Positions 1 to 8,997 of a stretch of DNA of 64,000 bases are shown here, piece by piece (position 1 is the stretch's first letter; each line of letters begins with the position of its first letter). Made by a program: the position numbers and the translations under genes. The stretch is from Saprospirales bacterium. Lineage in GTDB: Bacteria > Bacteroidota > Bacteroidia > Chitinophagales > Saprospiraceae. Location of the stretch: the NCBI GenBank assembly GCA_016719895.1, contig JADJYG010000001.1, forward strand, positions 310,001-374,000. Direction: 5' to 3'. The notes under the pieces were generated by a model, which saw nothing but the letters and a program-made list of their open reading frames with translations, had not been told where the DNA came from and ran no database searches.

Positions 1-274
1 AACGGGTGTTCAGTGACCGTCGTTAGGGTTTTATTTGATCTTCATCATGCCTCGAAATCTTTCCTATCCTTCAGCGCCATCTTGCTCAAAACGACAATCC
101 ATATATGATTTAAAACAGCCGGCGCTATGTTGTTCGTCACCTGGTACGCCAGTCCACCGGACCGTCCGGGCAAATTCCATCAGCCCCCCAGCTGCCCCTG
201 GCGGTTTTATGCCCGATAGAAAGTGGTTGGCGGAAATTGACCGCGTAACTGCCGTACTTGTAGCGCGACTATGA

Positions 275-374
275 CAGTTCCACAGAGGATGTGAAGGCTC
301 ACGGAGGGTTGATTTTGGCGCCGCAAAAAAAACTCTGTGAGCCTCCATACCCTCTGTAAACCTCAGTGGAACTG
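275..374. repeat. Imperfect inverted repeat, about 100 bp
   Basis: The left arm cagttccac (275-283) pairs with gtggaactg (366-374). The inner arm ggctcac (296-302) pairs with gtgagcc (337-343). The structure could fold as a long interrupted hairpin. No poly-T tract follows, so it is not an obvious terminator. Confidence 0.55.
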
Positions 375-397
375 CCTATCAGCGGGATTTGTGCTAC

Positions 398-449
398 GAG
401 CATGTTGGGGATTTTCCCGCCGGGCCCAAAACGGTTCTTTTTCCGCCAT
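398..449 (-). repeat. Dispersed 52-bp repeat, copy A (inverted relative to copy B)
   Basis: The reverse complement of this stretch matches 34142-34193 base for base over 52 bp, and a few more bases match beyond one mismatch. The outer 21 bp (399-419) recurs a third time, in opposite orientation, at 558-578. A perfect match over this length 34 kb apart is far beyond chance and points to a small dispersed repeat family. No coding meaning is apparent. Confidence 0.85.
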
Positions 450-557
450 TTTCCGCCTTTTTTCAGTCACAGAGTCCCCACTATGCTCCTTCAAAAACGC
501 AAAAACTGACGCAAAAAGCCCTCGTTTTTTGCTCCGGCAGTACTTGTCCCGATTACT

Positions 558-578
558 CGGGAAAATCCCCAACATGCT
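558..578 (+). repeat. Partial copy of the dispersed repeat (21 bp)
   Basis: It is identical to the end of the 52-bp repeat, in the same orientation as copy B at 34142-34193 and opposite to copy A. With 399-419 it forms a 21-bp perfect inverted repeat separated by about 140 bp. Confidence 0.75.
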
Positions 579-680
579 AAACAAGTACCGACTGCCGAGT
601 CACTCTGACCATAAATCCCCAAAAACTCCATAGGTAAATCAGATTTGAAGTGCCGGGCGAACGAAACGGCGGGAAGACCG

Positions 681-688
681 TACTTTTG
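681..688 (+). promoter_or_regulatory. Candidate -7 promoter element (TACTTTTG)
   Basis: It matches the Bacteroidota -7 consensus TAnnTTTG and lies 62 bp before the preferred start of the next gene. No well-spaced TTTG (-33) box is visible, so this is a half-supported promoter. Confidence 0.4.
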
Positions 689-750
689 CGCCGCGCCGGC
701 AGCGTTGTACCAAGGCCGGCCGTATTTCCGATATGTATACAACCCAAGGT

Positions 751-1515
751 ATGAAGCGATCATTTTTATTTGCCTTCCTGTTGTTTGCCGGCTTATCCAT
801 GCCCGTGCAGGCGCAAAAATTTCCCGACAACCCGGAAAATGACGTGCGGAACACGGGTAAAGCCATCCTGATCCACGTCAATTTTGGCGCCCAGGTCCCG
901 GGCAGCGACCTGGCCGCCCGTTTTGGCGAAAACGGAAATTTAGGCGGCGGCGCAGAGTGGATCAGCGCCGCCAACTTGCTGCTGGGCCTCGAAGGACACT
1001 ATATTTTTGGCGGCAAAGTCAAGGATGATCCCCTGGCGATTCTGCGCACACCCGAGGGCGATATTATCGGAAACAACCAACTGGTGGCCGATATCGCCCT
1101 GCGCGAACGCGGTTATTATTTTGGCGGCATGATCGGTAAGCTGTTCACCTTCAGCGAAAAACGCTCCGGCATCCGCTTGTCCTTGGGCGCCGGCTGGCTG
1201 CAACACCGCATCCGCATACAAGACAATACCAACAGCGTGGTGCAAGTGTCGGGCGAATACGCCAAAGGGTACGACCGGCTTACGGGCGGCCTGGCGCTCA
1301 ACCAGTTTATCGGCTGGCAGCACCTGGGCGCCATGCGCCGCTCCAACTGGTATATCGGGCTGGAATTCAACCAGGGCTTCACCAAAAGCCTGCGCAGCTG
1401 GGATTATTCGGAAATGCGCCGCCTGGATGGCAAGCGCACCGACCTGCGTTTTGGCATCCGGGTCGGCTGGACGCTGCCGCTTTACCTGAGCGGCGCAGAA
1501 AAGATTTATTACTGA
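751..1515 (+). CDS. Secreted outer-membrane beta-barrel-like protein, function unknown
   Basis: The product is about 254 residues and starts with a clear signal peptide (basic start, hydrophobic core, cleavage near AQA). I chose the ATG at 751 because the upstream in-frame ATG (733) only adds six polar residues before the signal sequence. The mature part alternates short beta-strand-like stretches rich in Gly and aromatics (GGGAEWIS, YYFGGMIG, NWYIGLEFNQ) and ends in Tyr, as small outer-membrane barrels do. I recognise no specific family. waaA follows 20 bp downstream on the same strand, so the two are probably co-transcribed, which fits an envelope role. Confidence 0.7.
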   Translation: MKRSFLFAFLLFAGLSMPVQAQKFPDNPENDVRNTGKAILIHVNFGAQVPGSDLAARFGENGNLGGGAEWISAANLLLGLEGHYIFGGKVKDDPLAILRTPEGDIIGNNQLVADIALRERGYYFGGMIGKLFTFSEKRSGIRLSLGAGWLQHRIRIQDNTNSVVQVSGEYAKGYDRLTGGLALNQFIGWQHLGAMRRSNWYIGLEFNQGFTKSLRSWDYSEMRRLDGKRTDLRFGIRVGWTLPLYLSGAEKIYY

Positions 1516-1534
1516 TCCTCCGACTGACCTCCCC

Positions 1535-2788
1535 ATGCTGTTTATCTATGAACTGGGCATCTGGCTGCTCACCGGGGCAATCCGGCTGGCCGCATTATTT
1601 CACCCCAAGGCCAAAAAATGGGTGACGGGCCGCCGGCAATGGCGCAGCAGGTATCGCAGCGCATTTCAGAAAAATAAGCGCCTGCTTTGGATCCATGCAG
1701 CCTCTCTGGGCGAATTCGAACAAGGGCGGCCGGTGCTGGAGGCCTTCCGGGAGCAGTTCCCCGACTGGCAAATCGTGTTGACGTTTTTTTCCCCCTCTGG
1801 TTATGAAATCCGGAAAATCTACTCCGGCGCTGACTTCGTGGCCTACCTGCCGGCCGACACCCACCGCAACGCCCGCGACTTCCTGGATTGGCTGCAACCC
1901 GATGCGGCCATTTTTATCAAGTATGAATTCTGGGCCAACTACTTGTTCGAACTGAAAAAACGCGGTACACCTACCCTGCTGGTGTCCGCCCTGTTTCGGC
2001 AGAAACAAGTGTTTTTTCGCCCATACGGTCATTTCTGGCGGCGCGTGCTGGGCTGCTTCAGCCATATTTTTGTACAAAACGAGACTTCGGCGGCATTGCT
2101 CCGGCAAATTGGTATCCGCAATATGAGCCGGGCCGGCGATACACGGGTGGACCGCGTACTTAAATTGTCGGCATCTGTGCCGGAAAATGCAACCCTGCAA
2201 GCATTTGTGCCGGCCGGAGAAAAGGCTGCGCTGATCGTGGGCAGCAGTTGGCCGGCTGACGAGGCTTTGTTGTTGCCTTTGCTGGACGCACCCGGTTTTG
2301 CGCAACAAAAATGGGTGATTGCTCCGCATGAACCCGCTGCCCGGCATTTAGCGCAACTTCTGCCGCGGTTGCCGCAGCCCTTCGCCCGCTATTCGGATGG
2401 AGCCGCCAGCCATGCCATCCATGCTGCCCGGGTGCTGGTGATCGACAATATCGGGTTGCTCAATACTTTGTACCGGTATGGCCGGGTGGCTTATATAGGC
2501 GGAGGCTTTGGCAAGGGCATCCACAATACCCTGGAGCCGGCGGCATACGGACTACCGGTGCTCTTCGGCCCCCGGTTCGAAAAATTCGAAGAGGCCCGGC
2601 AATTGGTCGCCCGCGGCGGCGCCTTTGTGGTACGCCATACGGAGGAGTGCAAGGCTATACTCGCCCGGCTTCAGGACGAAACGGAATACCAGAGGGCTTC
2701 GCAGGCCGCCCGGCAATACCTCGAAGACAACCGCGGCGCTACGGATAAGATCATGACGCATCTCAGCAGACTTTGCCCTGATTTATAA
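1535..2788 (+). CDS. waaA: 3-deoxy-D-manno-octulosonic acid (Kdo) transferase
   Basis: The enzyme transfers Kdo from CMP-Kdo to the lipid A precursor at the inner face of the cytoplasmic membrane during lipopolysaccharide core synthesis. The 417-residue length is normal for the family. An N-terminal hydrophobic anchor (about residues 3-22) precedes the SLGE motif whose Glu60 corresponds to the catalytic base in characterised WaaA proteins. The C-terminal GT-B domain carries the family signature with GKGIHNTLEPAAYG and PVLFGPRFEKFEEA. It follows the outer-membrane protein gene closely. The family assignment is secure; the number of Kdo residues added cannot be told from sequence. Confidence 0.93.
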   Translation: MLFIYELGIWLLTGAIRLAALFHPKAKKWVTGRRQWRSRYRSAFQKNKRLLWIHAASLGEFEQGRPVLEAFREQFPDWQIVLTFFSPSGYEIRKIYSGADFVAYLPADTHRNARDFLDWLQPDAAIFIKYEFWANYLFELKKRGTPTLLVSALFRQKQVFFRPYGHFWRRVLGCFSHIFVQNETSAALLRQIGIRNMSRAGDTRVDRVLKLSASVPENATLQAFVPAGEKAALIVGSSWPADEALLLPLLDAPGFAQQKWVIAPHEPAARHLAQLLPRLPQPFARYSDGAASHAIHAARVLVIDNIGLLNTLYRYGRVAYIGGGFGKGIHNTLEPAAYGLPVLFGPRFEKFEEARQLVARGGAFVVRHTEECKAILARLQDETEYQRASQAARQYLEDNRGATDKIMTHLSRLCPDL

Positions 2789-2874
2789 CAATCATAGGCA
2801 TTTTTTGTCCGGTTTTTCTACCTTCGCGGCGCTTTTTATACATAGTCTTCCCTAATTTAAATACAATACACTTC

Positions 2875-4140
2875 ATGCAAGGATCAACCATCTCCGTCAA
2901 AAAAGGTAAACTGAAAGTGCCCAACGACCCAATCATCCCGTTCATTGAAGGCGATGGTACCGGTCCGGATATTTGGGCAGCCTCCGTGCGCGTGTTCGAT
3001 GCAGCCGTTGAAAAAGCCTTTAATGGTAAAAAGAAAATTATCTGGCGCGAAGTCCTGGCCGGTGAAAAAGCCTTCCAAAAAACCGGCAACTGGCTTCCCC
3101 AGGAGACCCTCGACGTCATCAGCCAATACAAAGTAGCCATAAAGGGCCCGCTGACGACGCCCGTAGGCGGCGGCATCCGTTCGCTCAATGTCGCCCTGCG
3201 GCAAGAACTCGACCTGTACGCTTGCGTGCGCCCTGTGCGCTGGTTCCGCGGCGTACCCAGCCCGGTCAAACAACCCGGCCTGGTGGATATGGTTATCTTC
3301 CGCGAAAACACCGAAGATATTTATGCCGGCATTGAATACTTGTCCGGCACGCCCGAATGCCAAAAAGTGCTGGATTTCCTCCAAAATGACATGGGCGTCA
3401 AAAAAATCCGCTTTCCCAAAACTTCGTCCATCGGCATCAAACCGGTATCTTCCGAAGGTACCGAACGCCTGGTGCGTTCGGCGCTGGAATACGCGCTTAA
3501 GTACCAGCGCAAATCATTGACTCTGGTGCACAAGGGCAATATTATGAAATTCACGGAAGGCAAGTTCAAAGACTGGGGATATGCGCTGGCCGAACGCGAA
3601 TACGGCGACCGCGTGTTCACCTGGGCGGAATACGACCGGATTAAAGAAGCAAAAGGCGAAGAAGCAGCCAACAAGGCGCAAAACGATGCGCTGGCCGCCG
3701 GCAAACTCCTGGTCAAGGACGTGATCGCCGATGCCTTCCTGCAACAAATTCTGCTCCGTCCGGCCGAGTACGACGCGGTGGCCACGCTCAACCTCAATGG
3801 CGATTACCTCTCCGACGCACTGGCCGCCCAGGTCGGCGGTATCGGCATAGCGCCCGGCGCCAACATCAACTACGTCAGCGGCCACGCCATCTTCGAAGCC
3901 ACCCACGGCACCGCGCCCAAATACGCCGGCAAAGACATGGTGAACCCCTCCTCGGTGATCCTGTCGGGCGTCATGATGTTCGAATACCTGGGTTGGAACC
4001 GCGCCGCCAAACTCATTGTGAAAGGCCTGGAACGCGCTATCCGCCACAAACGGGTGACGTACGATTTCGAACGCCTGATGAAAGGCGCTACCAAACTGAA
4101 ATGTTCGGAGTTCGGAACGGAAATCATCAAAAATATGTGA
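2875..4140 (+). CDS. icd: NADP-type isocitrate dehydrogenase
   Basis: The enzyme oxidatively decarboxylates isocitrate to 2-oxoglutarate in the TCA cycle. The 421-residue product is of the homodimeric E. coli Icd type (about 416 residues). Visible signatures are the substrate/phosphorylation loop RSLNVALRQELDLYACVRP, the metal-binding region MVIFRENTEDIYAGIE, and the cofactor-side motif ATHGTAPKYAG. The serine of the RSLN loop is the residue phosphorylated by AceK in enteric bacteria; whether this happens here is unknown. A TACCTTCG element at 2819-2826 resembles a variant -7 box. A hairpin terminator follows at 4170-4202, so the gene is probably monocistronic. Confidence 0.95.
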   Translation: MQGSTISVKKGKLKVPNDPIIPFIEGDGTGPDIWAASVRVFDAAVEKAFNGKKKIIWREVLAGEKAFQKTGNWLPQETLDVISQYKVAIKGPLTTPVGGGIRSLNVALRQELDLYACVRPVRWFRGVPSPVKQPGLVDMVIFRENTEDIYAGIEYLSGTPECQKVLDFLQNDMGVKKIRFPKTSSIGIKPVSSEGTERLVRSALEYALKYQRKSLTLVHKGNIMKFTEGKFKDWGYALAEREYGDRVFTWAEYDRIKEAKGEEAANKAQNDALAAGKLLVKDVIADAFLQQILLRPAEYDAVATLNLNGDYLSDALAAQVGGIGIAPGANINYVSGHAIFEATHGTAPKYAGKDMVNPSSVILSGVMMFEYLGWNRAAKLIVKGLERAIRHKRVTYDFERLMKGATKLKCSEFGTEIIKNM

Positions 4141-4169
4141 ACGGAGCCGTGCCGTCAAAAATCGAAAAG

Positions 4170-4202
4170 ACGCTTTGGAGTATCCTCCCGGGCGTTTTTT
4201 TT
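4170..4202 (+). terminator. Rho-independent terminator after icd
   Basis: An interrupted stem (ACGC with GCGT, GGAG with CTCC) is followed directly by a run of about eight T. It lies 30 bp past the icd stop codon. Confidence 0.6.
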
Positions 4203-4263
4203 ATACCCCGTCAGTATTTCTAAAGAAATTTGCACGGTCCGCTACATTTAAAAAATATATGCC

Positions 4264-5442
4264 ATGAAATCTGTCTTTCCAATCTTCTTCCTCCTCCTTC
4301 CCGGCCTTATCCCCGCACAGGCGCAACCAGGTTCCAACTCCCCCTACCGGCTTCCTGCGGAAATCGAATCCTGGCTGCTGCAGGACACCACCCCCTGGAA
4401 ACACCAAAAAGCGGCCTGGTGGTATTCCTATGTCGGAGAATACCAACACACGCTGACCCTCTGGGATAATATCATGGGCGGCCGGCGCAGCCTGTCGGAA
4501 ACAGAAAAAGCTTATTTCGCGCCATTCAAACCCGCCGCAGCCGCCGGGTATATTTGCACGGCAGCCGCTGGCAGCCAGATCGTCATCGTCAATGAGGCGC
4601 ACCACCAGCCCCGGCACCGGGTGTTCAGCGCCCAATTGCTGGAGGGTCTTTACCGCCAGGGATTCCGGTACCTGGCCCTGGAGGACCTGAACTACGCTGA
4701 CACCTTGTTGCACCGGCGCAAATACCCGGTGCTGTCGTCCGGATATTATATGGTGGAGCCGCAATTCGGCGATTTGGTACGGCAGGCACTGGCCATCGGC
4801 TACCGCCTGGTACCGTATGAATTTCAGGGTTCCGGAGAACGGGAGTTGGAACAGGCCCGGAATATTCAGCGAATTTTCGAAACAGATAAAAACGCCAAAG
4901 TGCTTATCCATTGCGGTTTTGATCACGTCATCGAGGGTCGCCACGAGTTTTGGGAGAAAGCTATGGCCGGCTGGCTGAAGGAATTGACGGGCTTGGACCC
5001 ACTGACGATCAACCAAACGGAAATGACCGAAAAAAGCCGCGAAGAGCGCTGCAACCCCTATTTTCAATTGACCCGACTGCCCTACTCCGCCGTATTGCTG
5101 GATAGCGCCGGGCGCGTGTTTAATGGCCCTGAAGGGAAAAACCAATACGATATCCTGGTGTTCCACCCGCGCACCAGCTGGGACCGGGGCCGGCCCGGTT
5201 GGCTGACGCAGGACAGCGCAAAAAAATGGGCGCGTGTGCCCCGTCGAAAGATACGGGTGGACTTTCCCTGCCTGGTCGAAGCGCGCTTTTCCCACGAGCG
5301 CGCAGATGCCGTCCCGATCGATGTTGTGGTCTGTAAAAGCCCGGATGACCTTCCCCCCCTGGCTTTGTATAAAGGAAAATATACTTTGTCCCTCCGCGAC
5401 ATACGCCAGCAGACGCAACAAATTCGCCTGCGGGTGAAATGA
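4264..5442 (+). CDS. Secreted ChaN/erythromycin-esterase-like (TIKI superfamily) protein
   Basis: The 392-residue product begins with a signal peptide cleaved near AQAQP. Residues 106-140 read as the conserved entry to the ChaN/EreA/TIKI fold: a hydrophobic strand, then NEAHH (Glu111, His113, His114), an Arg/His pair, and later a LALEDL strand ending in an acidic residue. Known members bind haem or act as esterases or peptidases, and the metal/active-site Glu and His of this motif are retained. The C-terminal 100 residues have no recognised domain. I infer an exported hydrolase-like protein; the substrate is unknown, and no macrolide resistance should be assumed. Confidence 0.6.
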   Translation: MKSVFPIFFLLLPGLIPAQAQPGSNSPYRLPAEIESWLLQDTTPWKHQKAAWWYSYVGEYQHTLTLWDNIMGGRRSLSETEKAYFAPFKPAAAAGYICTAAAGSQIVIVNEAHHQPRHRVFSAQLLEGLYRQGFRYLALEDLNYADTLLHRRKYPVLSSGYYMVEPQFGDLVRQALAIGYRLVPYEFQGSGERELEQARNIQRIFETDKNAKVLIHCGFDHVIEGRHEFWEKAMAGWLKELTGLDPLTINQTEMTEKSREERCNPYFQLTRLPYSAVLLDSAGRVFNGPEGKNQYDILVFHPRTSWDRGRPGWLTQDSAKKWARVPRRKIRVDFPCLVEARFSHERADAVPIDVVVCKSPDDLPPLALYKGKYTLSLRDIRQQTQQIRLRVK

Positions 5443-5550
5443 ACGGCAAAAATTGTGTGTAGCTCCCGGGGCTGGCGCGCGCCAGTCGCAACAAGTCTGT
5501 ATGTTTGCCGGTGTTTTTTCTTTGCGTATCATCAAAACGGCAGACCCAGC

Positions 5551-7032
5551 ATGACATTTGAAGAATACCGCCGGCACGATGCCCTTGGCCTCGCAACGCT
5601 GGTCCACAACGGCGAAGTAACGCCGCTCGAGCTGGTCGATACGGCCATTCAACGCCTGGAAGCGGTAAATCCGCAGATCAATGCCATCATCCACCGCAGG
5701 TTTGAAGAAGCCCGGCAGGAGGCGAGAAACGCCGACCGAACCGCGCCGTTTGCCGGAGTGCCGTTTCTGGTCAAAGACCTGGGTATGGAAGTTCAGGGCA
5801 TGCCTATGTGCACCGGCAGCAGGGGATACCGCCAGTATGTTTCTGCGCAGGATAGCTTCACCGTCCAAAAAATGAAACGGGCCGGGCTGCTTATCCTGGG
5901 TAAAACGAATACCCCCGAATTCGGAATCACCCCGTTCACCGAACCCGCCCTGTTCGGTCCGACCAAAAACCCCTGGAATCCTGCATATTCCCCGGGCGGG
6001 TCCAGCGGCGGCTCGGCGGCGGCAGTGGCGGCAGGCATCGTGCCGATGGCCTCGGCCAACGACGGCGGCGGCAGCATCCGTATACCGGCATCCTGTTGCG
6101 GTTTGTTCGGCCTTAAACCCACTCGCGGGCGGGTGTCGTGGTCAAGCCTGGAAGGCGAGATGTGGGCCGGAGCGGCCGTAGAAAACTGCGTCAGCCGCTC
6201 CGTGCGCGATGCGGCAGTCTACCTCGACGCCATTCAGGGCTCGGCGCCGGGCGACCCCTATGTGATCAAACCACCGGTACGCCCCTACGCAACCGAAGTC
6301 CGTACGCCACCCGGCAAACTCCGCATCGGTTTTACCGCCACCCATACCATGGGTTTTCCAGTGGATGCGGCTTGCGTGCAGGCCTTGAACACTGCGGTAC
6401 AGGCACTCCGGTCGGAAGGGCATATCGCAGAAGAAGTGGAACTGCCGTACCGACGGGAAGACCTCACCGAAGCCTTTCTGGTGGTGGTCGCCGGCGAACT
6501 GGCCGGCGAAATCAAACTGCTGGCCCAACACTTGGGGCGGAAGGTGCGGCCGGGCGACGTGGAACCCAACACATTTGCGTTCAACCTCCTGGGGCGCTCC
6601 TTTACGGCTGCCGACTATACGTTTGCGAAGCGCAAATGGAGCGAAACCAGCCGGCGTATCGCCCATTTTCATGAACAGTACGACCTGCTCCTCACGCCCA
6701 CACTTGCCAAACGCCCCATCGCCATCGGCAGCCTGGGACCATCCGCTGCCGAAAAAAGTATGATCGCCGTGATCAACCACCTGCGTCTGGGTAGCGCCAT
6801 CAAATCAACGATCCAAAGCCTGGCAGATAAAATTTATGATTACATCCCCTGGACGCCACTGGCCAACCTGAGCGGTCAGCCGTCCATGTCGGTGCCATTC
6901 CACTGGACACCGGAGGAAAACCTGCCGGTCGGCGTCATGTTTACCGCCCGCTGGGGAGAAGAAGACCTGCTCTTCCGCCTGGCCGCCCAGTTGGAAAAAG
7001 CCGCACCCTGGTGGAACAAGGTGCCGGAATGA
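5551..7032 (+). CDS. Amidase-signature family amidase
   Basis: The 493-residue product has the full amidase-signature core. The catalytic triad Lys75 (FLVKDLG), cis-Ser151 (GGSSGGS) and nucleophile Ser175 (GGSIRIPAS) is intact with the 24-residue spacing seen in characterised members. I chose the ATG at 5551 because the upstream in-frame extension (from 5455) reads as untranslated leader; it also contains TATGTTTG at 5500-5507, which matches the -7 consensus. No signal peptide is visible, so it acts in the cytoplasm. The DapA-like gene starts 35 bp downstream, and with the epimerase after it these three probably form an operon. It is not GatA: no gatB/gatC are present. Confidence 0.85.
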   Translation: MTFEEYRRHDALGLATLVHNGEVTPLELVDTAIQRLEAVNPQINAIIHRRFEEARQEARNADRTAPFAGVPFLVKDLGMEVQGMPMCTGSRGYRQYVSAQDSFTVQKMKRAGLLILGKTNTPEFGITPFTEPALFGPTKNPWNPAYSPGGSSGGSAAAVAAGIVPMASANDGGGSIRIPASCCGLFGLKPTRGRVSWSSLEGEMWAGAAVENCVSRSVRDAAVYLDAIQGSAPGDPYVIKPPVRPYATEVRTPPGKLRIGFTATHTMGFPVDAACVQALNTAVQALRSEGHIAEEVELPYRREDLTEAFLVVVAGELAGEIKLLAQHLGRKVRPGDVEPNTFAFNLLGRSFTAADYTFAKRKWSETSRRIAHFHEQYDLLLTPTLAKRPIAIGSLGPSAAEKSMIAVINHLRLGSAIKSTIQSLADKIYDYIPWTPLANLSGQPSMSVPFHWTPEENLPVGVMFTARWGEEDLLFRLAAQLEKAAPWWNKVPE

Positions 7033-7067
7033 ACCAAAATACATCTATCAACTAAAAAGCAAGCGCC

Positions 7068-7973
7068 ATGCAAGTTACCTGGCAAGGGGTGTACCCCGCC
7101 GTGACAACCAAATTCACCGAACGGGGCAATCTGGATATCCCGGCATTTCAACACAATATCCGAGCGCAAATCAATGCCGGCGTACACGGCATAATTATCG
7201 GCGGTTCGTTGGGTGAGTCCAGTACGCTCACCCACGATGAACGCCTCGAACTGCTGCACGCCACCCGCGCTTGTACGCAAGGGAAAATTCCGGCAATTTT
7301 GAATATCGCCGAAGGCGCTACCCGATCGGCCGTAAAACTGGCGCAATTGGCCGAACAAAACGGCGCCGACGGCCTCATGGTGCTGCCCCCGATGATGTAC
7401 AAACCAACCAACGCCGAAACGGTGGCATATTTCCAAACAATTGCCGGGGCGTGCAGCCTGCCGATCCTGGTGTACAACAATCCGGTGGACTACAAGGTGG
7501 AGGTCACGCCCGATATGTTTGAAGAATTGCTCCGGCTCGACAACATCCAGGCCGTCAAGGAAAGCACCCGGGATATTTCCAACGTGACCCGGATGCGGGC
7601 GCGCTTTGGCGACCGCCTGAAAATTCTCTGTGGGGTGGACACCCTGGCGCTGGAAGAATTGCTGATGGGCGCCCACGGCTGGGTGGCAGGCCTGGTAGAT
7701 GCCTTCCCGAAGGAAACAGTAGCCATTTATCAATTGGCCAGAGCCGGCCGGATAGAAGAAGCCCGGCACATATACAGCTGGTTTTTGCCGATCCTGGAAC
7801 TCGATATCCATCCGCAATTGGTTCAAAATATTAAACTGGCCGAAGCAATGACCGGCCTCGGCACCGAGCACGTGCGCCTGCCCCGGCAGCCGCTGCAGGG
7901 CGCCGAGCGCGAGCGGGTGCTGGCTATCCTGAAAACAGGCCTGGCCAACCGGCCGCAGTTGCCGGAATTTTAA
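7068..7973 (+). CDS. DapA/DHDPS-family lyase, probable pyrroline-4-hydroxy-2-carboxylate deaminase
   Basis: The 301-residue TIM-barrel enzyme carries the family's Schiff-base lysine (Lys164 in AVKESTRD), the catalytic tyrosine (Tyr136 in PILVYNNP) and the GGSLGESSTLT entrance motif. True dihydrodipicolinate synthase is possible. However, the next gene is a 4-hydroxyproline 2-epimerase, and in the bacterial hydroxyproline pathway the step after epimerisation and oxidation is done by a DHDPS-family deaminase that yields 2-oxoglutarate semialdehyde. I therefore infer that role from context. The flavin oxidase and semialdehyde dehydrogenase of that pathway are not in this window. Confidence 0.75.
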   Translation: MQVTWQGVYPAVTTKFTERGNLDIPAFQHNIRAQINAGVHGIIIGGSLGESSTLTHDERLELLHATRACTQGKIPAILNIAEGATRSAVKLAQLAEQNGADGLMVLPPMMYKPTNAETVAYFQTIAGACSLPILVYNNPVDYKVEVTPDMFEELLRLDNIQAVKESTRDISNVTRMRARFGDRLKILCGVDTLALEELLMGAHGWVAGLVDAFPKETVAIYQLARAGRIEEARHIYSWFLPILELDIHPQLVQNIKLAEAMTGLGTEHVRLPRQPLQGAERERVLAILKTGLANRPQLPEF

Positions 7974-7987
7974 ACCGGATCGATCCC

Positions 7988-8990
7988 ATGCGTAAAACAT
8001 TTTTTCTGCATTGACGCGCACACTTGCGGCAACCCCGTCCGGGTGGTGGCCGGCGGCGGCCCGCTGCTTCAGGGGGCCGGCATGCCCCAGCGGCGCCAGC
8101 ATTTTTTACAGGAATTCGACTGGATTCGCAAAGGCCTGATGTTCGAACCCCGTGGGCACGACATGATGTCGGGCAGTATTTTGTACCCGCCAGCCGATCC
8201 GGCCAACGACGCCGGCGTATTGTTTATCGAAACCAGCGGATGCCTGCCTATGTGCGGGCATGGTACCATTGGGACCGTTACCATAGCCATCGAAGAAGGC
8301 CTGGTCATACCCAAAGTGCCCGGGCAATTGCGCCTGGAAACGCCGGCAGGCCTCGTACTGGTCGAATACCGGCAGGAAGGCCTTAAAGTAAAATCGGTAA
8401 AACTGACCAACATTCCGTCTTTTCTTTACCGGGAAAACCTCGACGTCGAGTGCCCGGAATTGGGCCGGCTTCAGGTGGACGTGGCCTATGGCGGCAATTT
8501 TTACGCCATCGTCGACCCGCAGCAACACTTTACCGGTATCGAGCGCTACAGCGCGGCAGACCTGATCCGCTGGAGCCCGGTAATCCGGCAGCGTCTGAAC
8601 GAACAATTCCGCTTCCAGCACCCTTTGGATGAAAAAATCAGCGGGCTCAGCCACCTGCTCTGGACCGGAAAACCCCTGCACCCCGGCTCTACCGCACGCA
8701 ACGCCGTTTTTTATGGCGATAAAGCCATCGACCGCTCGCCCTGCGGTACCGGCACTTCGGCCCGTATGGCCCAGTGGGCCGCCAAAGGCAGGCTGAAGAC
8801 CGGCGATGTGTTTATCCACGAAAGCATTATCGGAAGCCAGTTTACCGGCCGCGTGGAAGCAGAAACAACCTGCGGCCCTTTTCGGGCGATCATCCCCAGC
8901 ATCGAGGGCTGGGCGCGTATTACCGGCTATAACACGATCTTCATCGACGATGAAGACGACCCCTATGCCCATGGATTCCAGGTAACCTGA
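7988..8990 (+). CDS. 4-hydroxyproline 2-epimerase (proline racemase family), frameshifted near its start
   Basis: The enzyme interconverts trans-4-hydroxy-L-proline and cis-4-hydroxy-D-proline. Both catalytic cysteines are present, in MCGHGT (Cys codon at 8253) and SPCGTGTSA (Cys codon at 8742), and the long MMSGSILYPP stretch is typical. Translation from the natural ATG at 7988 stops after eight codons. The family N-terminus (FFCIDAHTCGNP) continues in the next frame after a six-T run at 8000-8005, and removing one T restores a perfect start. Without that correction the only open start is a GTG at 8043, which would lose the conserved N-terminal strand. This is either a sequencing indel or a recent mutation. 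It lies 14 bp after the DapA-like gene. Confidence 0.85.
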
Positions 8991-8997
8991 GCCTGGA

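Larger units (their letters stand above)
1..732. other. Non-coding, inverted-repeat-rich stretch
   Basis: I see no convincing gene here. Short ORFs on both strands lack family resemblance and overlap each other. What the stretch does hold is nested inverted repeats (275-283 with 366-374; 296-302 with 337-343; 399-419 with 558-578) and one copy of a dispersed 52-bp repeat at 398-449. A Bacteroidota-type -7 element sits near the right end and probably serves the gene that follows. Confidence 0.6.

Noticed and set aside
4201..5868. A 555-codon open frame on the minus strand
   Set aside because: It lies opposite two well-supported plus-strand genes (ChaN-like and amidase), has no family motifs and reflects GC-rich codon bias in the complementary frame.
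6876..8102. A 408-codon minus-strand frame
   Set aside because: It is the shadow of the amidase and DapA-like genes, whose catalytic residues are all on the plus strand.
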